Assembly (NCBI RefSeq): GCF_028807635.1
Contig: NZ_JARBAX010000002.1
Span: 372,001 to 436,000, forward strand
Source: Streptomyces spiramyceticus
GTDB lineage: Bacteria > Actinomycetota > Actinomycetes > Streptomycetales > Streptomycetaceae
Reading direction: 5' to 3'
DNA: 64,000 nucleotides
The notes beneath the pieces are model-generated. The model was given only the letters and a program-made list of their open reading frames with translations, did not search any database and was not told where the DNA came from. Shown in pieces: positions 7,848 to 16,398 of this stretch (position 1 is the first letter of the stretch; each line of letters starts with the position of its first letter). A program made the position numbers and the translations under genes.

Positions 7848-8738
7848 CTAGCGCTTCATGAGGTCGGAGACCTTCACGAACCGGTAGCCGCGCTTGCGAA
7901 GCTCCGGCACGATCCGCCGGATCGCCCGATCGGTCACCGGGGCCGCGCTGCGCGTGCAGTGCATGACCACCACCGAGCCCGGCCGTACGTCCTCCAGTAC
8001 CTGCTCGGCGACCGCGTCCCCGTCGGACGCGAACGCGTCGCCGCTGACGACGTCCCACTGGACCGCCGTCACCTTCGCCGGGGCCAGTGCGCGCAGGGCC
8101 CGGTCGTCGTAACAGCCGCCGGGGAAGCGGAAGTACGGGACGATGTGCCGCGCGCCCGCCTTGCGGAAGGCGGCGAACGCGCGGTCCACGTCGGTGCGCA
8201 TCTGCTCCGCGCCGACCGTCGGGAGTCCGTAGCAGGGGGACTTGAAGGCGTGGTGGCTGTACGAGTGGTTGGCGATCTCGAAGAGCGGGTCCCGCCCGAT
8301 CGAGCGCGTCTGGTCCGGGTACTCCTCCGCCCAGCGGCCCGTCATGAACACCGTCGACGGGACCTTGAGCCTGCGCAGTGATGCGATGAGCCCAGGGTTG
8401 TCGAAGCGTTCGCCGCCCGCCGCCCGGGGGCCCTGGTCGGCGGTCATGTCGGCGTCGAAGGTGAGCGCGACCGTCTTGTCCATGGTGTTGCGGGCCCGCT
8501 CGAAGACCGGGGTGAGACCTCCGGGGCCGGGCGCGAGCATCGGCGGCGCCGACTGCTTGGGCCCGGCCTCACGCGAGGCGGACGGGGCGGGGCCCGGAGC
8601 CACCGGCGCCGAGGGCAAGGGTGATGCCGAGGCGGGCGCGGCGCTCTTGCGCGGGGTGTTGTCGGTGCCGGCGCCGCAGCCCGCGAGTACCGCGCCCAGG
8701 ACCGCCACCGCGATCAGTCTTCGTACGAAAATATTCAC
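7848..8738 (-). CDS. Lipoprotein polysaccharide deacetylase (NodB homology domain)
   Basis: A GTG start at 8738 gives 296 residues with a lipoprotein signal ending LGAVLAGC, a Pro/Ser/Ala linker, and a NodB domain from about residue 85. The catalytic motifs are TFDADMTADQ (motif 1), ANHSYSHH (motif 2 with the metal-binding His pair), FRFPGGCYDD (motif 3) and a C-terminal VVVMHC strand (motif 5). Enzymes of this CE4 type remove N-acetyl or O-acetyl groups from peptidoglycan, chitin-like or other surface glycans, here on the outer face of the membrane. It is convergent with the GNAT gene. Substrate is not predictable from sequence. Confidence 0.88.
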   Translation of the reverse strand: MNIFVRRLIAVAVLGAVLAGCGAGTDNTPRKSAAPASASPLPSAPVAPGPAPSASREAGPKQSAPPMLAPGPGGLTPVFERARNTMDKTVALTFDADMTADQGPRAAGGERFDNPGLIASLRRLKVPSTVFMTGRWAEEYPDQTRSIGRDPLFEIANHSYSHHAFKSPCYGLPTVGAEQMRTDVDRAFAAFRKAGARHIVPYFRFPGGCYDDRALRALAPAKVTAVQWDVVSGDAFASDGDAVAEQVLEDVRPGSVVVMHCTRSAAPVTDRAIRRIVPELRKRGYRFVKVSDLMKR

Positions 8739-8969
8739 TCACGGAAAGTAGCTGATCATGGTGGCGCTACGCGGGTGCAGCCTCGCGCGGGGCGGCCGAC
8801 CGGGTGGCAGGAGAAGCGGAACAGCGGCGCAGCAGCACTATGGCCAGCCCCCTGCCGCGGCATCCGCTGGAGAGGGGGCGCCCGCGGGACGTCGAGGGCG
8901 GTTCCGAGTGGTCGAGCTCTCAAGTAATTCGTCGCAGTCCGTTACGCGGTGGTCGCAGTCACCCCTACA

Positions 8970-8985
8970 CTTAGGCTCGCCTAAG
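8970..8985. promoter_or_regulatory. Iron box (DtxR/IdeR/DmdR-type) upstream of siderophore permeases
   Basis: The sequence CTTAGGCTCGCCTAAG is a perfect 7+7 inverted repeat around TC. It matches the core of the actinobacterial iron-box consensus TTAGGTTAGGCTAACCTAA, with a shorter centre. It lies 32 bp before the first FecCD start in an otherwise gene-free 278 bp interval (8739-9016). Fe2+-loaded DmdR1/IdeR-type repressors bind such sites and switch off uptake genes when iron is sufficient. Confidence 0.8.
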
Positions 8986-9016
8986 TTCGTGATCACTGAG
9001 AATCCGTCACGTCGGA

Positions 9017-10054
9017 ATGGATGCGATGTCAGCCGCCACCATCAGCAGTCCAAGAGCCGCTCTTGTCGGCCGCCGAATAGGCTGGACGGCAGCGGCCGTT
9101 GTCGCCCTGCTGCTTGCGGTGCTGCTCAGCCTCGCCGTCGGCGCCCGGCACATAGCCCCGGGCGAGGTCTTCGACGCCTTGCTGTACGGCGGTACGAGCG
9201 AGGGCGCCGAGATCGTACGGTCGCTGCGGGTGCCCCGGACCGTCGTAGGTCTGATGGTGGGCGCCGCACTGGCCCTCGCAGGCACGGTGATTCAGGGCAT
9301 CACGCGCAACCCCATCGGTGACCCCGGCGTGCTGGGCATCAGCCAGGGTGCTGCGGTGGGGGTGGTGCTGGCCATCGCGTTCGCAGGGGTGCATTCGCTC
9401 TCCGGCTATGTGTGGTTCGCGTTCATCGGTGCCGGGGTCGCGTCGGTGGCCGTCTACGCCGTCGCCTCCAGCGGGCGGGGCGGGGCGTCGCCCCTGAAGC
9501 TGGCGCTGGCCGGCGCCGCCATCAACGCACTGCTCATCTCCGTCATCCAGGGCATGCTGACGACGGACGCCGCCACCCTGGACGAGTTCCGCTTCTGGCA
9601 GGTCGGCTCGATCGCCGGACGGAGTGCCGAAGTGGCCGGTCAGATATGGCCGTTCCTCGCAGTGGGCGCGGTGCTGGTGCTGTCGGTGGCGCGAGGGCTC
9701 GACGCCCTGGCGCTCGGCGACGACGTCGCCAAGGGACTCGGTCAGAACGTGGCGACCGTACGGATTGTGGGCGGCATCGGCGCGACCGTGCTCACCGGCG
9801 TCGGGGTCTCGGCCGCCGGGCCGATCGCCTTCATCGGCTTGGCGGTTCCCCATATCGCCCGTGCCATCGTCGGCACCGATCACCGATGGGTGCTGCCGAT
9901 GGCGACCCTGCTCGGCCCGGTCATGCTGCTCGTGTCGGACGTCATCGGCCGGATCATCTTTCCGCCGGGCGAGGTGCCGGCGGGTGTGATGACCGCCCTG
10001 ATCGGTGTGCCGTTCCTGATCACCATGGTCCGTCGCAAGGCGGTGGGCGCATGA
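9017..10054 (+). CDS. Iron-siderophore ABC transporter permease (FecCD family), subunit 1
   Basis: The 345-residue integral membrane protein has the long multi-helix BtuC/FecD fold. Characteristic segments are LRVPRTVVGLMVGAALALAG, NPIGDPGVLGIS and the cytoplasmic coupling region AAGPIAFIGLAVPHIAR. It should pair with the second permease and the ATPase to import ferric siderophore delivered by the lipoprotein receptor. ATG at 9017 is taken; ATG at 9026 (MSAATISS) is nearly as good. Its stop overlaps the start of the next permease by 4 bases, so the two are translated together. An iron box precedes it. Confidence 0.93.
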   Translation: MDAMSAATISSPRAALVGRRIGWTAAAVVALLLAVLLSLAVGARHIAPGEVFDALLYGGTSEGAEIVRSLRVPRTVVGLMVGAALALAGTVIQGITRNPIGDPGVLGISQGAAVGVVLAIAFAGVHSLSGYVWFAFIGAGVASVAVYAVASSGRGGASPLKLALAGAAINALLISVIQGMLTTDAATLDEFRFWQVGSIAGRSAEVAGQIWPFLAVGAVLVLSVARGLDALALGDDVAKGLGQNVATVRIVGGIGATVLTGVGVSAAGPIAFIGLAVPHIARAIVGTDHRWVLPMATLLGPVMLLVSDVIGRIIFPPGEVPAGVMTALIGVPFLITMVRRKAVGA

Positions 10055-11139
10055 CGACCTCGCTCATCGAGAGCCAGGCAGCGGCCGTACGCCCCGACGG
10101 ATACGCGCTCGTGAGACGCGGCCGCGCGTCCTTCCTCGTCCACAGGCGTGCCGCGGTCGCCTCGTGCGTTCTCGCCGTACTGACTGCGGCTGTCTGCCTC
10201 GCGTACCTCTGCCTCGGTGAGAAGTTCGTCGCGCCGGGCGAGGTGCTGAACGCGCTGTCCGGGCAGCCGTCGACAGCCGACTTCGTGGTGGGCGAACTGC
10301 GGCTGCCGCGGCTCGTTCTGGGGCTGATGGTCGGTGCCGCCTTCGGGGTCGGGGGCGCCCTCATCCAGACCGTTGCCCGCAATCCACTGGCCAGCCCCGA
10401 CATCATCGGTGTTTCCCAAGGGGCCAGCGCCTTGACCATCGGCGCTCTGACGTTCGGTGTCGGCTCGTTCAGTGTGCTGCCGTACTTCTCGGTCGCGGGC
10501 GGAATGATCGCCGCCGCGCTCGTGTACTTCTTCGCCTGGCGCGGTGGACTGCACGCGGCGCGGTTCGTCCTCATCGGCATCGGTGTCGCCATCGCGCTGC
10601 GGTCCGTCGTCCATCTCTTCATCACCAAGGGCGACTATCTGGTGGCCCATCAGGCGCAGGTGTGGATCACTGGTTCACTCAACGGTCGCGGCTGGGACGA
10701 GGCCGCACCGCTCGGTTGGACGCTGCTCGCCCTGGCGCCGTGTGTGGTCTGGGCTGCACGGGCCCAGCGCAACGCCGCCTTCGACGACGACACGGCAACT
10801 GCGCTGGGCGTGCCGCTCCAGCGGACCCGGTTCGGGCTGGCGCTGCTCGGTGTCTTCCTCGCGTCGGTGGCGACGGGTGCGGCGGGCCCGGTGGATTTTG
10901 TGGCGCTGCTCGCCCCGCAGATCGCCCGTAGGCTGACCCGCACTGCGCAGATCCCGCTGCTGTGCTCGGCGCTGCTCGGTGCGTTGATCGTGGTGGCCGC
11001 CGACCTGCCTGCGCGCCTGCTGTTCGCGCCGGTCGAGCTGCCCGTGGGTGTGCTGACCGCGGCTGTCGGCGCGCCGTATCTCATCTGGCTCATCGTGAAG
11101 GACCGCAGCGTCCGCGGCCGTACTGGAGGAATAGCGTGA
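10051..11139 (+). CDS. Iron-siderophore ABC transporter permease (FecCD family), subunit 2
   Basis: This 362-residue second FecCD subunit has an N-terminal cytoplasmic extension of about 40 residues and then the same family marks: LRLPRLVLGLMVGAAFGVGG, NPLASPDIIGVSQGA and GPVDFVALLAPQIARR. It overlaps both neighbours by 4 bases (ATGA at the start, GTGA at the end), showing tight translational coupling within a permease-permease-ATPase operon. Heterodimeric permeases are common for hydroxamate siderophore importers in Streptomyces. The exact ferric ligand cannot be read from sequence, but the adjacent NIS siderophore operon is the obvious source. Confidence 0.93.
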   Translation: MTTSLIESQAAAVRPDGYALVRRGRASFLVHRRAAVASCVLAVLTAAVCLAYLCLGEKFVAPGEVLNALSGQPSTADFVVGELRLPRLVLGLMVGAAFGVGGALIQTVARNPLASPDIIGVSQGASALTIGALTFGVGSFSVLPYFSVAGGMIAAALVYFFAWRGGLHAARFVLIGIGVAIALRSVVHLFITKGDYLVAHQAQVWITGSLNGRGWDEAAPLGWTLLALAPCVVWAARAQRNAAFDDDTATALGVPLQRTRFGLALLGVFLASVATGAAGPVDFVALLAPQIARRLTRTAQIPLLCSALLGALIVVAADLPARLLFAPVELPVGVLTAAVGAPYLIWLIVKDRSVRGRTGGIA

Positions 11140-11969
11140 CCGAGAGCAGGCTGACAGCCCGTGACTTGACTCTGGCTTACGAGGAACGCACGGTCGTGGA
11201 GGGCCTTGACCTGGACGTTCCGCACGGCCGCGTCACCGTCATCGTCGGTCCGAACGCCTGTGGCAAGTCCACGCTGCTGCGCGCCCTCGGACGGCTGCTC
11301 AAGCCGCGGCGGGGCTCGGTGCTGCTGGATGGTACGGAACTGAGCCGCATAGCCACCCGTACGATCGCGCAGTCCATCGGGTTGCTTCCGCAGACCCCGG
11401 TCGCACCGGAGGCGATCACGGTGGCCGATCTCGTCGCGCGCGGCCGCCAGCCACACCAGCACTGGTGGCAGCAGTGGTCGGAGAAGGACGAGCAGGCAGT
11501 CACCGACGCCATGGACCGCACCGATGTGAGCTCCCTCGCTGCGAGGCCGGTCGATGAACTGTCGGGCGGTCAGCGGCAACGCGTGTGGATCGCCATGGCG
11601 CTCGCGCAGGACACCGACCTGCTGCTCCTCGACGAGCCCACCACCTACCTGGACATCTCACACCAGGTGGAGGTGCTGGACCTGGTCCGGCAGCTCAATC
11701 GGGAACGCGGACGGACGGTTGTCGCGGTGCTCCACGACCTCAACCAGGCGGCGCGGTACGCCGATCACCTGGTGGCGATGAAGGAGGGACGGATCGTCGC
11801 CCAGGGACACCCCTCGGAAATCGTCACGGTGGACCTCGTACGTGATGTCTTCGGCCTCGAATCGGTTGTGGTGCCGGATCCGGTGACCGGCGGCCCGCTG
11901 GTCGTCCCCGGCAGCCCCTGGCGTCAAGAAACCTCCGCCGCAGCAGCGGTCTCGGCAGAGGTCGGCTGA
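11136..11969 (+). CDS. Iron-siderophore ABC transporter ATP-binding protein (FepC type)
   Basis: The 277-residue ATPase has Walker A GPNACGKST (about residue 37), Q-loop LLPQTP, signature LSGGQRQR, Walker B LLLLDEPT, D-loop and switch HDL, all intact. The FepC/FhuC-type spacing and the motif VADLVARGRQPHQ are typical of iron-siderophore importers. A GTG start at 11136 follows a strong TGGAGGAATAGC ribosome site and overlaps the previous stop by 4 bases. It powers the two FecCD subunits. The last 20 residues (Ala/Ser/Glu-rich) extend slightly beyond the usual domain. Confidence 0.95.
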   Translation: MTESRLTARDLTLAYEERTVVEGLDLDVPHGRVTVIVGPNACGKSTLLRALGRLLKPRRGSVLLDGTELSRIATRTIAQSIGLLPQTPVAPEAITVADLVARGRQPHQHWWQQWSEKDEQAVTDAMDRTDVSSLAARPVDELSGGQRQRVWIAMALAQDTDLLLLDEPTTYLDISHQVEVLDLVRQLNRERGRTVVAVLHDLNQAARYADHLVAMKEGRIVAQGHPSEIVTVDLVRDVFGLESVVVPDPVTGGPLVVPGSPWRQETSAAAAVSAEVG

Positions 11970-12093
11970 ACTCGCCGACCGGGCACTCACGTTCGCACGA
12001 ACGGACGCCCGTTCGGCAATGGACAGGACAAGGTCGGCCGTATTGCCGCGTAGTCCGAGTTGTGATGTCGGTGCGCTTGCCCGCACCTTTACC

Positions 12094-12112
12094 TAAGGTT
12101 AGCTTTACCTAA
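12094..12112. promoter_or_regulatory. Iron box before the siderophore-binding lipoprotein
   Basis: On the plus strand the 19-mer reads TAAGGTTAGCTTTACCTAA. Its reverse complement agrees with the consensus TTAGGTTAGGCTAACCTAA at 16 of 19 positions. Extra half-sites (ACCTAAG) flank it on both sides, so two overlapping dimers may bind. It lies 50 bp upstream of the receptor start and 125 bp after the ATPase gene, indicating that the receptor has its own iron-controlled promoter and can be made in excess over the permease. Confidence 0.8.
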
Positions 12113-12162
12113 GTTCACCCCCCGCGCCGACCAGAGCACTTGTGACGAAAGGCTTTCCTCTC

Positions 12163-13119
12163 ATGGCCCCATCCATCAACCGTCGCGCCGCAGCAGTCGC
12201 TGTCGTTGCCGCGCTCGCCGTCAGCGCCACCGCATGCGGGTCCGAAAAGGATGACGCCAAGTCAGCCACCGGGGGCGGAAAGCGCACCGTGACGACCGCT
12301 ATGGGCAAGGTGGAGGTCTCCGACAGCCCCAAGCGCGTGGTCGTCCTGGACACCGACGCCCTGGACTCGGCCATCACCCTCGGCATCAAGCCGGTCGGCG
12401 CCGTCACCGCCGAAGCGGGTGCGCCGATGTCCACCTACCTCCCTGAGGACAAGGTCAAGGGCATCAAGGCGGTCGGGCTCATCATGGAGCCCAACCTAGA
12501 GGCGATCGACGGGCTGAACCCGGACCTGATCATCAGCAGCAAGGCGCGCGACGAGAAGAACTACAAGGAGCTGTCGAAGATCGCGCCGACCGTCTTCACC
12601 GAGACGACCGGGCCCGACTGGCGGAAGAACTTCGAGCTGCACGCCGACGTGCTGGGCAAGAAGGACGAGGCGAAGAAGGTCGTCGCCGACTACGAGAAGC
12701 ATGTCACCGAGGTGACCGGTGCACTTGGTGGCGCAGACAAGGCGGCCAAGACGAAGGTCGGATTCGTGCGCTTCATCGAAGGCGCGGACACCCGCCTGTA
12801 CATGAACGACACGTTCGTCGGCAGCATCCTCAAGGACCTGAAGGTCGGCCGCCCCGCGAACGTGGACAAGACCGGCTTCTCCCTCGACATCAGCCCCGAG
12901 CGGATCAGCGAGGGCAACTCCGACGTCATCTTCTACTCCACCTACGGTGACCCGGCGAAGGCCAAGGAGACCAGCGTCACCGGCGGCAAGCTGTGGAAGA
13001 AGCTGGACGGCGTGAAGAACAAGAAGGCGTTCAAGGTCGACGACAGCCTGTGGATGCTCGGCATCGGTTACACCGGCGCCGGCCAGATCCTGGACGAGAT
13101 GAAGAAGAACCTCTCGTAA
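12163..13119 (+). CDS. Iron-siderophore-binding lipoprotein (ABC substrate-binding protein, FhuD/FepB-like)
   Basis: The 318-residue protein starts MAPSINRRAA and has a lipobox SATAC (Cys25), followed by a periplasmic-binding-protein type III fold. Typical marks are PKRVVVLDTDALDSAITLGI, the LNPDLIISS strand, the long connecting helix and VDDSLWMLGIGYTGA near the C-terminus. It is anchored on the outer membrane face and delivers ferric siderophore to the FecCD permeases upstream. ATG at 12163 follows AAAGG at a workable distance and gives a standard lipoprotein signal; a GTG at 12142 is in frame but less likely. The gene ends in a strong hairpin shared with the convergent biosynthetic operon. 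Confidence 0.93.
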   Translation: MAPSINRRAAAVAVVAALAVSATACGSEKDDAKSATGGGKRTVTTAMGKVEVSDSPKRVVVLDTDALDSAITLGIKPVGAVTAEAGAPMSTYLPEDKVKGIKAVGLIMEPNLEAIDGLNPDLIISSKARDEKNYKELSKIAPTVFTETTGPDWRKNFELHADVLGKKDEAKKVVADYEKHVTEVTGALGGADKAAKTKVGFVRFIEGADTRLYMNDTFVGSILKDLKVGRPANVDKTGFSLDISPERISEGNSDVIFYSTYGDPAKAKETSVTGGKLWKKLDGVKNKKAFKVDDSLWMLGIGYTGAGQILDEMKKNLS

Positions 13120-13135
13120 AGCGGTACCAGGCACC

Positions 13136-13184
13136 ACGACTGCGGCCCTGACCACGGAATATCCGTGGCCAGGGCCGCAGTCGT
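13136..13184. terminator. Bidirectional hairpin between convergent siderophore uptake and biosynthesis units
   Basis: A long inverted repeat has outer arms ACGACTGCGGCCCTG and CAGGGCCGCAGTCGT, and inner arms CCACGG and CCGTGG around AATAT. The stem is about 22 bp with a single A/C mismatch in the middle. It fills the gap between the receptor stop and the stop of the glutamine-synthetase-like gene, as expected of a terminator serving both directions. Confidence 0.85.
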
Positions 13185-13201
13185 AGCAAATGCTCTGGAC
13201 G

Positions 13202-14560
13202 TCACAGGCGTTCGAAGCCCCGGACCCGCTCCCAGTCGGTGACCGCCGTCTCGAAGGCGGCCAGCTCTGTGCGGGCGGCCTGCGCGTAGTGGCCGACGAC
13301 CGCCTCGCCGAAGACCTTCGCGGCGATCTCGCTGTTCTCCCACCGGTGCAGGGCCTCGGTGAGCGTGCTGGGCAGCCGCGGCACCGACGGATCGGCCAGG
13401 GCGTTGGCGGTGTGCGGCGCCGGGACGTCGAGGCCGTTCTCGATGCCGTACAGGCCGGCGGCCACCGCGGCGGCCACGGCGAGGTACGGGTTGGCGTCCC
13501 CACCGGGCACCCGGTGCTCGATCCGCAGCGAGTGGCCGGAGCCCACAACACGGACCGGGCAAGTGCGGTTGTCCTGGCCCCAGGTGATGCCGGTGGGGGC
13601 GAAAGCACCCGGCTGGAGGCGCTTGTACGAGTTGATGTTCGGCGCCATCAGCAGGGCGAAGTCGGGGAGACAGGCGAGCTGACCCGCGACGAAGTGGCGC
13701 ATCAGCTCGGACATGCCGTCCTCCGCCGCCGGGTCGGCGAGGACGGCGGAGCCGTCCTTGCCGCGCAGCGACAGGTGAATGTGGCAGGAGTTGCCCTCGC
13801 CCTCGTCGTACTTGGGCATGAAGGTGAGCGCGACGCCCTCCTGCGCGGCGATCTGCTTCGCGCCGTTCTTGAAGACGACGTGGTTGTCGCAGGTCGTCAT
13901 CGCCTCGTCGTAGCGGAAGACGATCTCGTACTGACCGGCGTGGCACTCTCCCCTGGCAGTCTCCATGTTGAGCCCGGCACGCACCATCTCCCGGCGGATG
14001 CGGCGGACCACGGGCTCGATCTCGGCCAGGCCCTGAAGGGAGTAGTCGACGTTGTAGGTGGTGGCTGTCTCCAGGCCCTGATAGCGGCGGTCCCACGCCT
14101 GACGGTACGACCCGCGGAAGATCAGGAACTCCAGCTCAGTGCCCGCGAACGCGGTCAGTCCGCGCTCGGCGAGCCGGTCGAGCTGGGTACGCAGTATCTG
14201 GCGCGGGGCCACCTCGACCGGCTCGCCGCTCGGCCAGACGGCGTCGGCGAGGACGAGAGCAGTGCCCGGATCCCAGGGAAGGGTGCGCAGCGTGGCCGGG
14301 TCGGGGCGGAGGACGAAGTCACCGAAGCCGCTCTGCCAGGCGTCGATGGCGTATCCGGATCCGGTACCCATCTCGACGTCGGATGCGAGGAGATAGACGC
14401 AGGCTCCGAAGCCTTGCTCGGCCGCCTCATCCAGGAAGTACGGCACTGACAGGCGGCTGCCCTGGAGCCTGCCCTGGAGGTCGGGGACGCTGACGATCAC
14501 TTCCTCGACGTGCCCCTCCTCTGCCTCGGCGCGCAGTCGCTCGTACGGCGAGTCGGTCAT
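13202..14560 (-). CDS. Glutamine-synthetase-fold ligase (gamma-glutamylpolyamine synthetase-like), last gene of the siderophore operon
   Basis: The 452-residue protein has the GS catalytic barrel: AGTELEFLIF (metal-binding Glu), ECHAGQYEIVF, GEGNSCHIHLSL, the ATP-site loop with YKRLQPGAFAPTGITWGQDNR and the C-terminal RIEHRVPGGDANPYLA. It resembles the GlnA3/GlnA4/PuuA branch, which ligates glutamate to amines, rather than the housekeeping GlnA. Its ATG overlaps the stop of the upstream NIS synthetase by 4 bases, so it is co-translated with siderophore enzymes under the same iron box. It may form an amide bond in the siderophore, or handle surplus 1,3-diaminopropane; both are inference. Confidence 0.85.
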   Translation of the reverse strand: MTDSPYERLRAEAEEGHVEEVIVSVPDLQGRLQGSRLSVPYFLDEAAEQGFGACVYLLASDVEMGTGSGYAIDAWQSGFGDFVLRPDPATLRTLPWDPGTALVLADAVWPSGEPVEVAPRQILRTQLDRLAERGLTAFAGTELEFLIFRGSYRQAWDRRYQGLETATTYNVDYSLQGLAEIEPVVRRIRREMVRAGLNMETARGECHAGQYEIVFRYDEAMTTCDNHVVFKNGAKQIAAQEGVALTFMPKYDEGEGNSCHIHLSLRGKDGSAVLADPAAEDGMSELMRHFVAGQLACLPDFALLMAPNINSYKRLQPGAFAPTGITWGQDNRTCPVRVVGSGHSLRIEHRVPGGDANPYLAVAAAVAAGLYGIENGLDVPAPHTANALADPSVPRLPSTLTEALHRWENSEIAAKVFGEAVVGHYAQAARTELAAFETAVTDWERVRGFERL

Positions 14561-16398
14561 ATCTGCTCCTGAAGTTTCTGAGGTTCCCGCGGTTCCTGAG
14601 AGACGGCGGTCGCGGTGGCGAGGGGATTGGGGACGGTGCCGTGGACGATGTCGAAGCCCTCGTCCTTCTCGGCGCGGTCGTGGAAGCCGCCGCCGAGCAG
14701 CTGTTCACGGTTGAGGGCAACTCGGTCGAATTCCGCGGCGAGCAGGCCGAAGTCGTCGAACCGGTCGGCCAGTTCGGGGAAGCGGGCGTGGTAGCGCTCG
14801 ATCTCGGCGCGGACCATGGCCCAGAATTCCTCCTCCGGTACGCCGAGGTGCTCGGCGGCCAGCGGGGCGAAGAACCGGAAGTGACCGGCGAAGACGGCGC
14901 TGAGCAGCGAGTGGGCCAGCTCGCCGGGGGGCCAGCGCAGCAGCAGCGAGTCAGCACGCTCGGAGAGGCCGACGTACTCGGGGTGACTGCCGGGCAGCAG
15001 GTTGACGTCCTCGGCGAAGTCCTTGACCGCGATGCCGATGGGGATGTCGGCGGCGTCGTAGAGGACGACCGTGTTCTCGCCGTGCGGGCAGTACGCCACG
15101 CCGTACCGGTAGAGGTAGTGCAGCAGGCCGGGCAGCAGAGCACCGAAGAAACGCTCCAGCCAGGCATGCGGGGCGAGCCCGGACCTGTCGACCAGTTCGC
15201 TCACCAGGGCGCGGCCGTCGGATCCGGTCTTGAGCAGTGCGGCCATGGTGCGGGCCTGCTCGCCGTCGCGCAGCAGCGCCGCGACCGGCTCACGCCAGAC
15301 CGCGCCGAGGAGCTCGTGGTAGCGGTACGGGGCGTCCTTCACCGACTCGTACAGCGGGTGGTGCACGGCCACGCCCGCCACCTCGCCGAGCGGGTGGAAG
15401 CGCAGCTCGTCGCGGAGATACGGGTCGGCATCGCGGACGGCATGCAGCCAGGCGCTCACATCTGGCGCGGCCTCGGTCGGTTTCGTGGAAAGGCCGCGCC
15501 AGACGAGGGTGTTGCGGATGAACAGCGGCACCTTCACGTTGCGGCGGTGCGGGTGGTCCAGGTTCGCCAGGGTGCGGATGGACTGAAGCGGCCGGTAGCG
15601 GTCCGGGCCCTCACCGAGCGGCACGATCCGGCCGTCGGCGAGATACGGGGCGAAGAGGGTCCCGACGGCCTCGTCCCAGTGGAAGGGGTGCACCGGCAGC
15701 CAGCAGAAGTCGGCGGGGTCGTAACCGGTTTCGGCGCAAGTCTCCTGGAGCGTTACCCCGAACTGCTTGCGCGTGTCCTCGGCGAGCTCCTCGGCCAGCA
15801 GGGTGTCGACGTCGAGACCAGGCACCCCGGAGTACGAGGCGAGGCTGCTGTGGACACCGGCCCAGAGCAGGTGCACCGAACCCGCGGCCTCGGGGGCGTA
15901 GGCGGCGGCGTCCGAGGCGGAGAAGCCCAGCCGCCCCTTGTTGAGCAGCATGCACGGGTGGCCGTCCTGATGCGCCTCCAGGTCCAGGTGGTCCAGATCG
16001 GCGAGTTCGGCGGCGGGCAGGGCGCGGGAGATGACCTCGGCCTCCGCCCGCCGGGTGGCGGTGAGTTCGCGCAGTACCTCGGCGGTGGTCGGCCCGTCCC
16101 AGCCGAGGATCGAGCGGGCGTCGAGCAGCAGCTGCTCAGGGCCGGCCACGCTGCCGTCGGCCGGGTCGGGGTGCCGCTGAAGGGTGTCGGACAGGAGCCG
16201 CCAGGTGCCGAAGGTGCCGCGTGTTGCCCGGAAGGTCCAGTGGATTCCGTCAGCGAGGTCGAGCCGGTACGCGTCCGGGGTGTCGGCCGACGGGTCCGGT
16301 CCGGGGACGAGCAGTTCCTCGTAGGCGAACTCCTCCACGGCCTTGACGAGCAGTCGTCGGCCGGCCTGGACCCAGGCGTCACGAGTGGGGCGGTTCAT
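14557..16398 (-). CDS. IucA/IucC-family NRPS-independent siderophore (NIS) synthetase, second copy
   Basis: The 613-residue protein matches the full length of NIS synthetases. The ATP-binding motif DGHPCMLLNKGRLGFS (HP-x5-K-x-R-x-G) lies near residue 158 and the FhuF-like C-terminal region holds GVAYCPHGENTVVL and VKDFAEDVNLL. These enzymes adenylate citrate or a citryl intermediate and pass it to an amine or hydroxylamine. Two NIS genes suggest two successive condensations, as in aerobactin, schizokinen or rhizobactin 1021. It overlaps the MFS gene upstream and the GS-like gene downstream by 4 bases each. Whether it is type A, B or C cannot be decided by eye. Confidence 0.93.
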   Translation of the reverse strand: MNRPTRDAWVQAGRRLLVKAVEEFAYEELLVPGPDPSADTPDAYRLDLADGIHWTFRATRGTFGTWRLLSDTLQRHPDPADGSVAGPEQLLLDARSILGWDGPTTAEVLRELTATRRAEAEVISRALPAAELADLDHLDLEAHQDGHPCMLLNKGRLGFSASDAAAYAPEAAGSVHLLWAGVHSSLASYSGVPGLDVDTLLAEELAEDTRKQFGVTLQETCAETGYDPADFCWLPVHPFHWDEAVGTLFAPYLADGRIVPLGEGPDRYRPLQSIRTLANLDHPHRRNVKVPLFIRNTLVWRGLSTKPTEAAPDVSAWLHAVRDADPYLRDELRFHPLGEVAGVAVHHPLYESVKDAPYRYHELLGAVWREPVAALLRDGEQARTMAALLKTGSDGRALVSELVDRSGLAPHAWLERFFGALLPGLLHYLYRYGVAYCPHGENTVVLYDAADIPIGIAVKDFAEDVNLLPGSHPEYVGLSERADSLLLRWPPGELAHSLLSAVFAGHFRFFAPLAAEHLGVPEEEFWAMVRAEIERYHARFPELADRFDDFGLLAAEFDRVALNREQLLGGGFHDRAEKDEGFDIVHGTVPNPLATATAVSQEPREPQKLQEQI

